64,000 bases of DNA from DATAZK01 sp963731205 (lineage in GTDB: Bacteria; Actinomycetota; Actinomycetes; Frankiales; Frankiaceae): the NCBI GenBank assembly GCA_963731205.1, contig CAVSUJ010000002.1, forward strand, positions 1,798,001 to 1,862,000, read 5' to 3'. The notes under the pieces were generated by a model that did no database searches, was not told the DNA's origin, and was given only the letters and a program-made list of their open reading frames with translations. Shown here piece after piece: positions 32,982-44,699 of the stretch (positions are counted from its first letter, which is position 1; each line of letters begins with the position of its first letter). Position numbers and translations under genes: made by a program.

Positions 32982-34394
32982 CTAAGCCTCAGTGATCAGG
33001 CCGGGCAGCGGGGCCGACCAGCGCCGCTCCCGAGCCGACTGCCGACGCGCTGGTTCCAGCCAGCTCTGCTTGGCGATGGCTGAGGCGATTGCCCGGCCGA
33101 ACGCCTTCGATTCCGGACCCGGCACCGCGGCGTCGGCGAGCCCGAGCGCGATCAGGTCGACCGGGCGCAACCCGTAGAGCCGTGCCACCTCCTGCGCCGG
33201 TCGGTGCAAGGCGCGGGCGGCTCCCTCGGGGGCGAGCGCGGCGAGGTAGGAGTCCGGCCCCACGAGCAGGGTGTCGCAACATGCAGCCGCGAGGGCGCCT
33301 CCGGAGCCGCCCTCGCCGATGAGCACCCCGACGGTCGCCGCGCGGCACGTCAGGACGGCGTCCATCGCCTCGCCGATCGCGGCGGCCAGGCCGTCGCGCT
33401 CGGCATCCGGGCCCGGCTCGGCCCCGGGCGTGTCGATCAGCGTCAGCAGCGGCAGCTCGAGCCGGCTGGACAGCTGAGCGGCGCGTTTGAGCAGCCGGTA
33501 GCCGGCAGGAGTCGGTCGCCCACCCCGTCGCGAACCCAGCGCGGCTGCGATCACGGGCTGATCGCTCGCGGCGAGCCTTCCGATAGCCACCGAGACGGTG
33601 TCGTCGGCGCCGCGCATGGCGACGGCGTCGTCGAGGAGCACACCGAGCAGGTCGGCGGCGTCCTTGCGAGGGCGTTCGCGGGCCGCCTGCACCTGCTCCC
33701 AGCCGTCGCGGTCGGGCAACGGCGGGACCGTGGGTGCGGTCACGGTGCGTACGTGAGGTGATTCGAACGCCGCCAGGGCGCGGTCCAGCCAGTGGGTCAC
33801 CTCGGCGGGACTGACCAGCGCGTCCACCAGCCCTGCCTGAAACGCTGACGCTGCCGTGTGACTGCCCGGACCCGGCAGCTGCCCGGTCACCGCCTCCACG
33901 ACCCGCGGTCCGGCGAACCCGACGATCGCCCCTTCCACCGCGCAGCGCAGATCAGCCCTGCTACCCAACGTCACCCAGACGCCGCCGGTCGTGGGCTGAT
34001 CGGCGACCGCAATGTGCGGGATCCCGGCTTCTGCCAGCCGGTGTACCCCGATCGTCGCCCGCGCCATGCCGACGAGGCCGGCTACCCCTTCCTGTAGCCG
34101 GGTACCGCCGCTGCGCAGCAAGGAGATCAGCGGCCGGCGGGCACGTATCGACGCATCGACCGCAGACAGGAACGCGCCGGCGTCAAGTTCTCCGAAGCTG
34201 CCGCCGAGCACGTCGAAGTCCCAGCAGACGATGATCACCGCGCTCGGGCCTACGGACGCCCGACCCCAGCGCACCGCGCGGCGAGGGACGTAGCCGGGCC
34301 AGTTGACCCGGTTGACGGGCGGCTCGGTGGACTCCGGCGCCCAGTCCACGGTCGACAGCAGCGCGTCCCGCCAATCAGCGCCCGTCGGGGCCAT
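32982..34394 (-). CDS. acyl-CoA carboxylase carboxyltransferase (fused beta/alpha type, AccD3-like)
   Basis: 470 aa with two crotonase-like halves. N half resembles AccD (ISLLRSGGTRLQEGVAGLVGM, DQPTTGGVWVTLG); C half resembles AccA (LTLIDTPGAEPGPDAE, GEGGSGGALAAA). Transfers CO2 from carboxybiotin to an acyl-CoA. The AccD Zn-ribbon is absent. No biotin carboxylase or BCCP gene is nearby, so it must pair with a distant subunit. AGAGG ribosome site before ATG 34394. Divergent from the B12-binding gene. Confidence 0.85.
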   Translation of the reverse strand: MAPTGADWRDALLSTVDWAPESTEPPVNRVNWPGYVPRRAVRWGRASVGPSAVIIVCWDFDVLGGSFGELDAGAFLSAVDASIRARRPLISLLRSGGTRLQEGVAGLVGMARATIGVHRLAEAGIPHIAVADQPTTGGVWVTLGSRADLRCAVEGAIVGFAGPRVVEAVTGQLPGPGSHTAASAFQAGLVDALVSPAEVTHWLDRALAAFESPHVRTVTAPTVPPLPDRDGWEQVQAARERPRKDAADLLGVLLDDAVAMRGADDTVSVAIGRLAASDQPVIAAALGSRRGGRPTPAGYRLLKRAAQLSSRLELPLLTLIDTPGAEPGPDAERDGLAAAIGEAMDAVLTCRAATVGVLIGEGGSGGALAAACCDTLLVGPDSYLAALAPEGAARALHRPAQEVARLYGLRPVDLIALGLADAAVPGPESKAFGRAIASAIAKQSWLEPARRQSARERRWSAPLPGLITEA

Positions 34395-34491
34395 TGCTGC
34401 ACCTCTCCGGCCGCCGCTACTGCATGCCAGCTCTGGTCAGACCTAGGCTTCCCGACAAACCGTACGAGTAACGGCTGCCTGAGGAGAAACC
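34395..34491. promoter_or_regulatory. divergent promoter region, carboxyltransferase and B12-binding genes
   Basis: 97 bp. On the + strand TAGGCT (34444-34449) is a plausible -10, giving a ~36-nt leader with GAGGAG before GTG 34492. No clear minus-strand box seen. Confidence 0.4.
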
Positions 34492-34905
34492 GTGACCGCC
34501 TCGAGCGAGACCGCCCGGCGGATCCGTGTCGTGGTCGCCAAGCCGGGCCTGGACGGCCACGACCGCGGAGTCAAGATCGTCGCCCGGGCTCTGCGTGACG
34601 CGGGCATGGAAGTGATCTACACCGGACTGCACCAGACCCCCGAGCAGATCGTCCAAACCGCCCTGCAGGAGGACGCGGATGCCGTGGGGCTCTCGGTGCT
34701 GTCGGGCGCCCACATGACGCTCTTCAAGGAGGTCATGAGGCTGCTGGCAGAACGCGGCGGTGAGGACATCCTGGTGTTCGGCGGCGGCATCATCCCCGAT
34801 GCGGACATCGCCGAACTCGAGGCGATGGGGGTCGCCGCGATCTTCACGCCCGGGGCGACGACCACCGAGATCGTCTCCTGGGTACGCACCCGATTTCCTG
34901 GCTAG
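34492..34905 (+). CDS. cobalamin-binding subunit of an acyl-CoA mutase (MCM/ICM small-subunit type)
   Basis: 137 aa, only the B12-binding Rossmann domain. DxHxxG motif D21-H23-G26 in PGLDGHDRGVK, then SVLSGAHMTL and FGGGIIPDADI. Stand-alone domains of this size partner a separate large mutase subunit (isobutyryl- or methylmalonyl-CoA mutase type). The partner is not in the window. The neighbouring carboxyltransferase and sucCD suggest a propionyl/methylmalonyl/succinyl-CoA context. GTG start with GAGGAG site. Confidence 0.88.
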   Translation: MTASSETARRIRVVVAKPGLDGHDRGVKIVARALRDAGMEVIYTGLHQTPEQIVQTALQEDADAVGLSVLSGAHMTLFKEVMRLLAERGGEDILVFGGGIIPDADIAELEAMGVAAIFTPGATTTEIVSWVRTRFPG

Positions 34906-34940
34906 GACGGCCCGGCGGGACATCACTCAGGGTGAGCAGA

Positions 34941-34955
34941 TAACGTTTTCTCCTC
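34941..34955 (+). promoter_or_regulatory. leaderless-type promoter for sucC
   Basis: TAACGT (34941-34946), 9 nt, GTG 34956, with no ribosome site. Confidence 0.4.
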
Positions 34956-36125
<1,170 letters not shown>

Positions 36126-36136
36126 AGGCGGACGAA

Positions 36137-37009
36137 ATGGCTATCTGGCTCACCGAAAATTCCAAGATCACCGTTCAGGGCATCACCGGCGGTGAGGGCA
36201 GCAAGCACGCCCGCCGCATGGTGAAGGCCGGCACCAACGTCGTCTCCGGTGTCAACGCCCGCAAGGCCGGCACCGACCTCGACGGCATTCCCGTGCTCGG
36301 CTCCGTCAAGGAAGCCATGGAGACGACCGGGGCTGACGTGTCGGTCGTCTTCGTGCCGCCGGCATTCGTCAAGGACGCCGTCATCGAGGCGATCGATGCC
36401 GCGATGCCGCTGATCGTCGTCATCACCGAGGGCATCCCGGTCCATGACTCGACCGAGTTCTACGCCCACTCGCTGAAGGTCGGGAAGAGCCGCATCATCG
36501 GCCCCAACTGCCCCGGCATCGCCTCGCCCGGCAAGAGCAACGCCGGCATCATCCCGGCCGACATCACCCCCGGCGGGCGCATCGGCCTGGTCAGCAAGTC
36601 CGGAACGCTGACCTATCAGATGATGTACGAGCTGCGTGACTTCGGCTTCTCCACCTGTGTCGGCATCGGCGGCGACCCGGTCATCGGGACGACGCACATC
36701 GACGCGCTGGACGCGTTCGAGGCCGACCCGGAGACCGACGCGATCGTGATGATCGGTGAGATCGGCGGCGACGCGGAAGAGCGCGCGGCGGCTCACGTCG
36801 AGAAGCACATCACCAAGCCGGTCGTCGGTTACGTCGCCGGGTTCACCGCTCCCGAGGGCAAGACCATGGGCCACGCGGGCGCCATCATCTCCGGCTCGTC
36901 GGGCACCGCGCAGGCCAAGAAGGAAGCGCTGGAGAAGGCGGGCGTCAGGGTGGGCAAGACGCCCAGCGAGACCGCCCAGCTGATGAAGGAGATCATGCGT
37001 AACCGCTGA
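36137..37009 (+). CDS. sucD: succinyl-CoA synthetase alpha subunit
   Basis: 290 aa. CoA-binding Rossmann domain (ITVQGITGGEGSKHARRM), GPNCPGIASPG, and the phospho-His in TMGHAGAIISG. ATG 36137 begins the canonical MAIWLTENSK; the site AAGGCGGA is close upstream. Partner of sucC. Confidence 0.97.
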   Translation: MAIWLTENSKITVQGITGGEGSKHARRMVKAGTNVVSGVNARKAGTDLDGIPVLGSVKEAMETTGADVSVVFVPPAFVKDAVIEAIDAAMPLIVVITEGIPVHDSTEFYAHSLKVGKSRIIGPNCPGIASPGKSNAGIIPADITPGGRIGLVSKSGTLTYQMMYELRDFGFSTCVGIGGDPVIGTTHIDALDAFEADPETDAIVMIGEIGGDAEERAAAHVEKHITKPVVGYVAGFTAPEGKTMGHAGAIISGSSGTAQAKKEALEKAGVRVGKTPSETAQLMKEIMRNR

Positions 37010-37033
37010 TCACCTCTGCGCGTTAGGCAGGAC

Positions 37034-37525
37034 GTGCGCAGTCTCGCGATCAGAGGACGCCGGTTCGCCCTTCCCGACGCCATCATGTCGGGATCGGGTA
37101 TCGCCATGCTGGTGGACAGCCTGCTGCCCTGGTACGGCTACGACGCGAGCGGCTGGCATCCGACGTACGACGGCTTCCAGTCCGGTTTCCTGGCCTTCTT
37201 CCCGCTGCTGATCGTCGTGCTCGTTGCCGGCACGTCGGCGACGCGGGCATGGTCCGGAACCGACTTGGGGACGATCGGTGCCACCGCAGTCAGCTGGGAC
37301 GCCGCCTTTCTGCTGGCCGATGCGCTGGCGTTCGTGCTGGTGGTGCTCTTCTGGGCGACGTTGCCGTCCTTGATCGGGGTCTCGACCGGCGTGAAGATCG
37401 GTACGTTCGTCGCGCTGATCGTCATCGCGGTTCAGGCTGCTGGAGCCTTCTGGGCGCTGGCTGGACCGCTGGTCCAAAAAGGTGAAATTCGCGCCTGGCG
37501 CCTGCAACGTACCCAAACCGGCTGA
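37034..37525 (+). CDS. small polytopic membrane protein (paralogue 1)
   Basis: 163 aa, about four membrane helices: SGSGIAMLVDSLLPWYG, FLAFFPLLIVVLVAGTSAT, AAFLLADALAFVLVVLFWATL, KIGTFVALIVIAVQAAGAFWAL. The SLLPWYG motif at the end of TM1 matches SFLPWFG in the next gene, so the pair is a tandem duplication. Start GTG 37034 or ATG 37085. Function unknown; the sucD-to-perM interval often holds such proteins in actinobacteria. Confidence 0.7.
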   Translation: MRSLAIRGRRFALPDAIMSGSGIAMLVDSLLPWYGYDASGWHPTYDGFQSGFLAFFPLLIVVLVAGTSATRAWSGTDLGTIGATAVSWDAAFLLADALAFVLVVLFWATLPSLIGVSTGVKIGTFVALIVIAVQAAGAFWALAGPLVQKGEIRAWRLQRTQTG

Positions 37526-37696
37526 CCGTTTCGCCCCTCTTTGTGGGCCTTCGGGAGGTCGATTCCGGGAGTCGTGTCTGCGATCCGACACATGAATCGC
37601 CTGTGCGTTCCTTGCAAGCGTCTCATGCCACCCTCACACTCCACTTTGATCGACGGCAGCCTGCCGGCGACTCCATAGGTGGAGGTAAACAAGGTT

Positions 37697-38164
37697 ATGG
37701 CTGTCATCGGCGGCCGCAATGTCGGCACAAACGATCTTGTCGTGATGGGCGCAGGAGTCGTCATGTTCATCGACAGCTTCCTGCCCTGGTTCGGAGCGAG
37801 CTTCGGGGGATTCAGCAGTACGGCCAGCGGCTGGAGCTCAGGCTTCGGCGCGTGGTTCTCGATCATCCTGGTGATCGCCGTCGCCGGTGTGACCGCGGCG
37901 AGGGTCTTCGGCGGCCGCGCCATGCCTCCCGTCGGTGGCGGGGCGGTGAGTTGGGCGTTCATCACCGCCGCGGTGAGCGCCCTGGCCGTGATCATCATCC
38001 TGCTGCGCTGGGTCACCTTCCCCAGTGGCTCCCACGGAGTCAGCGCGGGCGGAAAGTTCGGCATCTACATCGGGTTGATCGTGGCCATCGTGCAGACGGT
38101 GTACGGCTACCTGAGCATCGTGCGGGCCGGCGAGAAGCTTCCCTGGCAGAAGCGCACCGCCTGA
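37697..38164 (+). CDS. small polytopic membrane protein (paralogue 2)
   Basis: 155 aa, four helices: LVVMGAGVVMFIDSFLPWFG, AWFSIILVIAVAGVTAARVF, VSWAFITAAVSALAVIIILL, GIYIGLIVAIVQTVYGYLS. Same layout as the preceding gene (D-S-F/L-L-P-W motif, VSW before TM3, K-G/I-G before TM4). ATG 37697 preferred, GGAGG at 37681-37685; GTG 37679 possible. Ends before a strong terminator. Confidence 0.75.
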   Translation: MAVIGGRNVGTNDLVVMGAGVVMFIDSFLPWFGASFGGFSSTASGWSSGFGAWFSIILVIAVAGVTAARVFGGRAMPPVGGGAVSWAFITAAVSALAVIIILLRWVTFPSGSHGVSAGGKFGIYIGLIVAIVQTVYGYLSIVRAGEKLPWQKRTA

Positions 38165-38176
38165 AAGGTCCTCAGC

Positions 38177-38210
38177 CGGCGGCCCGGGAAGTTCTCCTCC
38201 CGGGCCGCCG
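38177..38210 (+). terminator. strong hairpin terminator
   Basis: CGGCGGCCCGGGA (38177-38189) pairs perfectly over 13 bp with TCCCGGGCCGCCG (38198-38210), 8-nt loop, followed by CTGTTTGTCC. Confidence 0.85.
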
Positions 38211-38224
38211 CTGTTTGTCCAGAG

Positions 38225-38268
38225 GCGCGGCGTTTCAGCACCGTGCCGGGAGCGCGGCGTTTCAGCAC
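38225..38268. repeat. 17-bp direct repeat upstream of perM
   Basis: GCGCGGCGTTTCAGCAC occurs twice, at 38225-38241 and 38252-38268, separated by 10 bp (27-bp period). It lies between the terminator and perM, 36 bp before the start codon; possible regulator binding sites. Confidence 0.9.
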
Positions 38269-38303
38269 GGCCTGATCACGGCGGCGTGCAAGCCTGACCG
38301 GCA

Positions 38304-39992
38304 ATGTCTCTGCTGACCTCTGGCTCCAGAGGTGCTCCGCGCCCGGCGTCCTCAGCGCCTACAGCGCCGAAGCGCCGCCCCGGACCGCCTGCTCCGCCGC
38401 CGCGCCCTCAGGCCCGCCGGCGCTCGCGGGTGCTGGTCGGCGTCTGGGGCGCGCTCGCCGCCGCCGCCGCAGGTCTGCTCGTCGTCGAAGCCATCGCGAT
38501 GATGTCCTGGATCGCCGAGACCCGGGCGTCGGCTCCGCTGACGGTGGTGCTGCGTACCGGCGCCGCTTTCTGGCTGCTCGGCAATGGCGGGCGGCTGCAC
38601 ATGCCGGCCGGCACCGCCGCGCTCATCCCGCTCGGCCTGTCGATCCTCTTCTTCGCGTTCGCGGCCCGCTCGGGAGCCTCCGTCGCGCGCGTCCGCCCGG
38701 CCGGACCGCGTCACCGGACGCTCCTCGCATGTGCCGCGGCGGTCGCGATTCCTTACGCCCTGGTCGCCGCCATCGTCGCGGCCGCCTCCAGCGGTGGGGG
38801 CCTGCGGACGTCCGTGGTGTTTTCGGTCGTCGGGGCGTTCGTGCTCTCCTTCGCGGCGGCTGCGGTCGGGGCTGCCCGGGAATTGCCGATGGCGGTGCCG
38901 CGGCGCAGCGCTCCGCGGGCCATCGCGTCCGGGGTGGGCGTGGCGGCCGGCGTGGTGGTCGCCGTCTGCGCTCTGCTCGCGGCCGGCATGGTGCTGCTGC
39001 ACATCTCCGACGTCGACGCGCTCGCCCGCCCGGTACGGGCCGGAGCGGTGGGCGGCTTCGGCTTGCTGACGCTGCAGGCGGCGCTGGCACCGAACGCGGT
39101 GGTGTGGACCGCGGCGTACCTGTTGGGCCCCGGTTTTGCGGTCGGCGCCGGGACCACGGTGAGCCCGTCGGGGGTCCATCTCGGCGACGTCCCGGCGCTG
39201 CCGATGCTCGCCGGGCTGCCGGCGGGGGCCGCGCCCTGGCCGTTCTACCTCCTCTTCCTGGTGCCACCGACGGCCGGGGTCCTCGCTGGGGTGGTCGCGA
39301 TACGTCGCATGCCACGCACGCCGCGGCTGCCGGTCGCCTTGCTGCTCGGCGCCGGCATTGCTGCGGCGATGGCAGTGATCACCCTGGTGGCAGCGGCGTT
39401 GTCCGGCGGCCCGGTCACTCGCGGCCGGCTTGCGACGGTCGGCCCTTCTCCCTGGCACACCGCCGCTTTCGCGGCTCTCGAGGTCGGTGTCCCGGCGGTG
39501 CTGGGGACGCTCTCGCTCACCTGGTACCGCCAGCGTCAGGCGCGCCTGCGGGCCGCCGAGCTTCCCGGAGCCGAGGACGAGGAGTCCGAAGCCCCGGATC
39601 GGCGCCGGCTGCGACGCCCCTCCATCCCGCGCCCACGGGTTCCAGGCTTCGGACCATTGCGCCGCGTCGGCCGGCTCGTCCTGTCCGCAGGGCGAGGTCT
39701 TGGCACCGGGCTGGGCATCGACCGGCTCCGCGGGCGCCACGAGGACGTCGAGGAACTCCCGCTGGACGAGGCGCCGCCGCTGGTGGATCTCGTCAAGGCG
39801 CGGAAGCCGGCCGTCAGCCTCGTCAAGCCCGAGGAGCTCGCGGAGCCCGAGGCGTCCGAACCTGCGCGTAGCCGCCGCACGCTCCGCGTGCCCGGGCGGC
39901 CACACCTGCCACGCCCGCCCCGCTTCCTGCGGCGCCCGCGCCTCCCGAAGCGGCTGCGTCGCAAGTCCAAGGTCATCAAGCTCCCCGACTGA
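38304..39992 (+). CDS. perM: PerM/DUF6350 integral membrane protein
   Basis: 562 aa. Pro-rich N-tail, then about 8-10 membrane helices between residues ~45 and ~405 (VLVGVWGALAAAAAGLLVVE; LVAAIVAAASSGGGL; AIASGVGVAAGVVVAVCALL and others), then a ~150-aa cytoplasmic Arg/Pro-rich tail ending FLRRPRLPKRLRRKSK. Position before purN-purH matches mycobacterial Rv0955 (PerM), which supports cell division and persistence via the divisome. The tail is long. ATG 38304 has no clear ribosome site. Confidence 0.8.
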   Translation: MSLLTSGSRGAPRPASSAPTAPKRRPGPPAPPPRPQARRRSRVLVGVWGALAAAAAGLLVVEAIAMMSWIAETRASAPLTVVLRTGAAFWLLGNGGRLHMPAGTAALIPLGLSILFFAFAARSGASVARVRPAGPRHRTLLACAAAVAIPYALVAAIVAAASSGGGLRTSVVFSVVGAFVLSFAAAAVGAARELPMAVPRRSAPRAIASGVGVAAGVVVAVCALLAAGMVLLHISDVDALARPVRAGAVGGFGLLTLQAALAPNAVVWTAAYLLGPGFAVGAGTTVSPSGVHLGDVPALPMLAGLPAGAAPWPFYLLFLVPPTAGVLAGVVAIRRMPRTPRLPVALLLGAGIAAAMAVITLVAAALSGGPVTRGRLATVGPSPWHTAAFAALEVGVPAVLGTLSLTWYRQRQARLRAAELPGAEDEESEAPDRRRLRRPSIPRPRVPGFGPLRRVGRLVLSAGRGLGTGLGIDRLRGRHEDVEELPLDEAPPLVDLVKARKPAVSLVKPEELAEPEASEPARSRRTLRVPGRPHLPRPPRFLRRPRLPKRLRRKSKVIKLPD

Positions 39993-40008
39993 CCTTCGGC
40001 CGGACCGC

Positions 40009-40020
40009 TAGGCTGGCGCC
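40009..40020 (+). promoter_or_regulatory. leaderless-type promoter for purNH
   Basis: TAGGCT (40009-40014), 6 nt, GTG 40021, with no ribosome site. Identical box to that of tsaB. Confidence 0.6.
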
Positions 40021-40610
40021 GTGCCCGCCCGCCTGGTTGTGCTGGCGTCGGGAGCCGGCAGCACCCTGCAGGCCATTCTCGACGCGAGCCACGCTCCCGA
40101 CTTCCCGGGCGCGGTCGTCGCCGTGGGTACGGATCGGCCCGGGACCCTCGCTCAGAGCCGGGCCGAGCGTGCGGGCGTCCCGACGTGGATGGTGCAGCTC
40201 TCCGAGCAGCCCGACCGGCTCGCGTTCGATGCCGCCGTGGCGGAGCAGATCGCCGCCGCGGAGCCCGATCTCGTGGTACTCGCGGGGTACATGAAGGTGC
40301 TCGGCCCGACGGTCGTCGGCCGCTTCCGCATCGTCAACACCCATCCCTCGCTGCTGCCGGCCTTTCCCGGCGCTCATGCCATCCGCGACGCACTCGCGTA
40401 CGGCGTCAGGGTGACCGGCTGCACCGTCCATGAGGTGGACGAGGGCGTCGACACCGGCCCGATCCTCGCTCAGGCCGCGGTTCCCGTGGTGGCCGGTGAC
40501 GACGAGGACAGTCTCCGGGCGCGTATCCAGGCGACCGAGCGCGTCCTTTATCTGCAGACCATCCGCGACCTGTGCAGCGAAATCACCAGCAAACTGAACG
40601 AGGTTCTGTC

Positions 40611-40614
<4 letters not shown>
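40021..40614 (+). CDS. purN: phosphoribosylglycinamide formyltransferase
   Basis: 197 aa. Transfers formyl from N10-formyl-THF to GAR in purine synthesis. SGAGSTLQAIL phosphate loop, catalytic Asn/His in RIVNTHPSLLPAFPG and Asp in VDEGVDTGPILAQ. Leaderless GTG 40021; overlaps purH (ATGA). Confidence 0.95.
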
Positions 40615-42179
<1,565 letters not shown>

Positions 42180-42187
42180 GCGACCTC

Positions 42188-42214
42188 GGATCCGGCACCG
42201 GACGGAGCCGGTCC
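42188..42214 (+). terminator. possible terminator stem after purH
   Basis: GGA(T)CCGGC (42188-42196) pairs with GCCGGTCC (42207-42214) with one bulge and a 10-nt loop; no T run. Confidence 0.35.
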
Positions 42215-42337
42215 CGGAGCGAACACGCGCCCGATCAGCCTGGGGCTTTCACAGAGAGCGGATAAATTCAGGCCAGCCGGCGCCCCCGCCTGCCCTGCCG
42301 CCTGTGAGTTTTTGCCGACCAGGTCTGGATTTCGCTC

Positions 42338-44422
42338 GTGACGATCACCGCTCGGGATGTGCCGCGGACTGAGCAGCAAAAGCCGCCCGCGCTGCGCCCG
42401 GCCGCCAACGACACCGAACGGCCGTCGGGCGGGCATCCCGAAGCGGTGCGCCGCCACATCACGGCTCTCGACGGCATGCGCGGTATCGCTGTCCTGCTGG
42501 TGATGTTCTTTCATTTCAAGCTAGGCCCGTTCCGTGGGGGCTTCGTCGGCGTCACCGTGTTCTTCACGCTCTCGGGCTTCCTGATCTGCTCGCGCACCCT
42601 TTCCGAGGTCGGGCGCAGCGGCCGGTTCGCCGTCGCCGACTTCTTCGAACGCCGGGTGCGCCGCCTGGCGCCGGCGGCGATCGTGTGCGTCCTCGGCGTC
42701 GTGATCTGCACCAGCCTGTTCGGCACCCATGAGCAGCACGCTTCGATCTCGGGTGACGCGATCGGCGCGCTCGCCAATGTGGCCAACTGGCGCTTCCTGG
42801 TGCACGGCACCAGCTATGCCGACCTTTTCGCGGCGCCGTCGCCGCTGAACCATTTCTGGTCGCTGGCCATCGAAGAGCAGTTCTACCTGGTCTTTCCGGT
42901 CGTGGTGTTCCTGGCTCTGCGGCTGCCGAAGCGGATTCGCGTCGCGGCCATCGCCCTCATCGTCTCGGCCGCGCTGGAATGGTCGGCCCACGAGGCGTCG
43001 GTCGCCAGCAGCTTCAACCGCTTCTACTACGGCACCGACGCCCGCATGTCGGAGCTGCTCGTCGGCGTCATCGCGGCGCTGGCGCTGTACTACTGGCGCA
43101 TCTCGGTGCCGCGTCCGGCCGGCCTGCAGCGCTTCGGCGTCATGCTGGTCGCCGCTGCGGGGCTCGCTACGATCGTCGTCGGCGCGATGACCTATCGCAA
43201 CGGCGGCGCCAGCTACCAGCACGGCGGCGCGTTCCTCATCGCGCTCGCGACGGCAGCTCTGATCATCGGGGGACTCGAGGGATCCAACGGGATCGCCCGG
43301 CTCTGCTCGATCCGCCCGCTGGTCTACGTCGGCAAGATTTCTTACGGCGCCTACCTCTACCACTGGCCGATCTTCGCCCTGTCGGGCAAACACTGGGGTC
43401 CGCTGCACGGCACCTCGCTGGGGCTCGCGCAACTGGCGAGCAGCCTGCTCCTGGCCGCGATCTCCTTCCGGTTCCTCGAAGCGCCTATCCAGCGGCGGCG
43501 TTTTGCGCCGACCCGGAAGGCGATGTTGCGCGGTTGGACGACGGCGCTCGCCGGCGCCGCTTGCGTGACCATCGCGCTGGGTGTGCTGCATCCGGCCCAG
43601 GGCCCCTCGCGCTTCGCCGGTGCGAGCACCGGCCTGCAGATCCCCGCCGAGGTGAAGGCCAAGCCGGGTACCGTCGTGCCGCGTACCAACGCGGCCGACC
43701 GGCCGTTGCGGGTCCTGGTGACGGGCGATTCCACTGCCGAGGTCATGGCGAATGCGCTGGTGTCCTACCAGAACGCGCATCCGCAGGCGCTGCAAGTGCT
43801 GAATCTGAGCCTGCCCGGATGCCCGATCACCCCCACCGACCTGATTCGCAATTACTCCGGCGAGAGTGGACAGAACGTCACTCTCTGCGGCGGCTGGACC
43901 AAGACCTTCCCGCCGCAGATCGCCAAATTCAAGCCCGATGTTTCATTGGTCTTCCTTTCCGTCATGGAGCAGACCGATCAACGCACCCGAACGGGTAACT
44001 GGGACAACCTCCTCGATCCCACCTACCGGGCGCACCAGGAAAGCGAGTACGACGCCCTGATCGCCGATCTGACGGCCACCGGGGCGCCGGTCGCGTGGGC
44101 CGACGCGCCTTACTTCAAATTCCAGCTCGACCTGCCGTGGATCAGCGACAGCATCCAGCGCACCGACGTCCTGAATTCCATGTTCCGCGAGGTGGCGGCG
44201 CGCCATCCGAACGTCAAGCTGCTCGACTACGCCTCGCACCTGAACAAGCCGAACGACCTCGTCAACACCGTGATTCGTCCCGACGGCATCCACATGACCC
44301 CGGGATATGCCGAGGGCCTCGCCCGGGTGTGGCTGCTTCCCCTGCTCGACAAGGACTACAGCCCGCATCCGAAGACCTGCGGAACCGCGACGTCGTTGCC
44401 GTGCGGCAAGGCGCAGAACTAG
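42338..44422 (+). CDS. acyltransferase-3 / SGNH-hydrolase fusion (OafA-type O-acetyltransferase)
   Basis: 694 aa. Residues ~40-400 form the ~10-helix acyltransferase-3 domain with ITALDGMRGIAVLLVMFFH, FFTLSGFLI and the FWSLAIEEQFYLVFP motif. Residues ~455-690 are an SGNH domain: catalytic Ser in VLVTGDSTAEVM and Asp/His in PDGIHMTPGYAEG. Such fusions O-acetylate cell-wall or exported glycans. GTG 42338. The insertion between purH and DUF3017 is unusual relative to other actinobacteria, but GC and codon use match the neighbours. Confidence 0.9.
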   Translation: MTITARDVPRTEQQKPPALRPAANDTERPSGGHPEAVRRHITALDGMRGIAVLLVMFFHFKLGPFRGGFVGVTVFFTLSGFLICSRTLSEVGRSGRFAVADFFERRVRRLAPAAIVCVLGVVICTSLFGTHEQHASISGDAIGALANVANWRFLVHGTSYADLFAAPSPLNHFWSLAIEEQFYLVFPVVVFLALRLPKRIRVAAIALIVSAALEWSAHEASVASSFNRFYYGTDARMSELLVGVIAALALYYWRISVPRPAGLQRFGVMLVAAAGLATIVVGAMTYRNGGASYQHGGAFLIALATAALIIGGLEGSNGIARLCSIRPLVYVGKISYGAYLYHWPIFALSGKHWGPLHGTSLGLAQLASSLLLAAISFRFLEAPIQRRRFAPTRKAMLRGWTTALAGAACVTIALGVLHPAQGPSRFAGASTGLQIPAEVKAKPGTVVPRTNAADRPLRVLVTGDSTAEVMANALVSYQNAHPQALQVLNLSLPGCPITPTDLIRNYSGESGQNVTLCGGWTKTFPPQIAKFKPDVSLVFLSVMEQTDQRTRTGNWDNLLDPTYRAHQESEYDALIADLTATGAPVAWADAPYFKFQLDLPWISDSIQRTDVLNSMFREVAARHPNVKLLDYASHLNKPNDLVNTVIRPDGIHMTPGYAEGLARVWLLPLLDKDYSPHPKTCGTATSLPCGKAQN

Positions 44423-44423
44423 G

Positions 44424-44699
44424 GTGGCGGGCCGCAGGGGATCGGGAGAGTTCGCGTTCGGCCTGGTGCTGCTGGGGGTGTTGGTCGGGCTCGCGCTCGT
44501 CGCCCAGGATCACTGGAAGCAAGGGCTCAGCCTGATGGGCGTGACCCTGCTCGGGGCGGCGGTCCTGCGACTGCTGCTTCCGGCCAGCCGGCTCGGGCTG
44601 CTGGTGGTGCGCAGCCGGCCTTTCGACGTCGCGGCGCTCGTTCTGGTCGGCGGCGCCATTCTCGGGGTGACGTTTCAAGTGCCGCTCCCGCATCACTGA
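44424..44699 (+). CDS. DUF3017 small membrane protein
   Basis: 91 aa, three hydrophobic segments: EFAFGLVLLGVLVGLALVA, GLSLMGVTLLGAAVLRLLLP and FDVAALVLVGGAILGVTFQV, with the conserved RLGLLVVRSRPFDV in between. DUF3017 proteins sit upstream of mdh in many actinobacteria; function unknown. GTG 44424 starts just after the acyltransferase stop. Confidence 0.82.
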   Translation: MAGRRGSGEFAFGLVLLGVLVGLALVAQDHWKQGLSLMGVTLLGAAVLRLLLPASRLGLLVVRSRPFDVAALVLVGGAILGVTFQVPLPHH

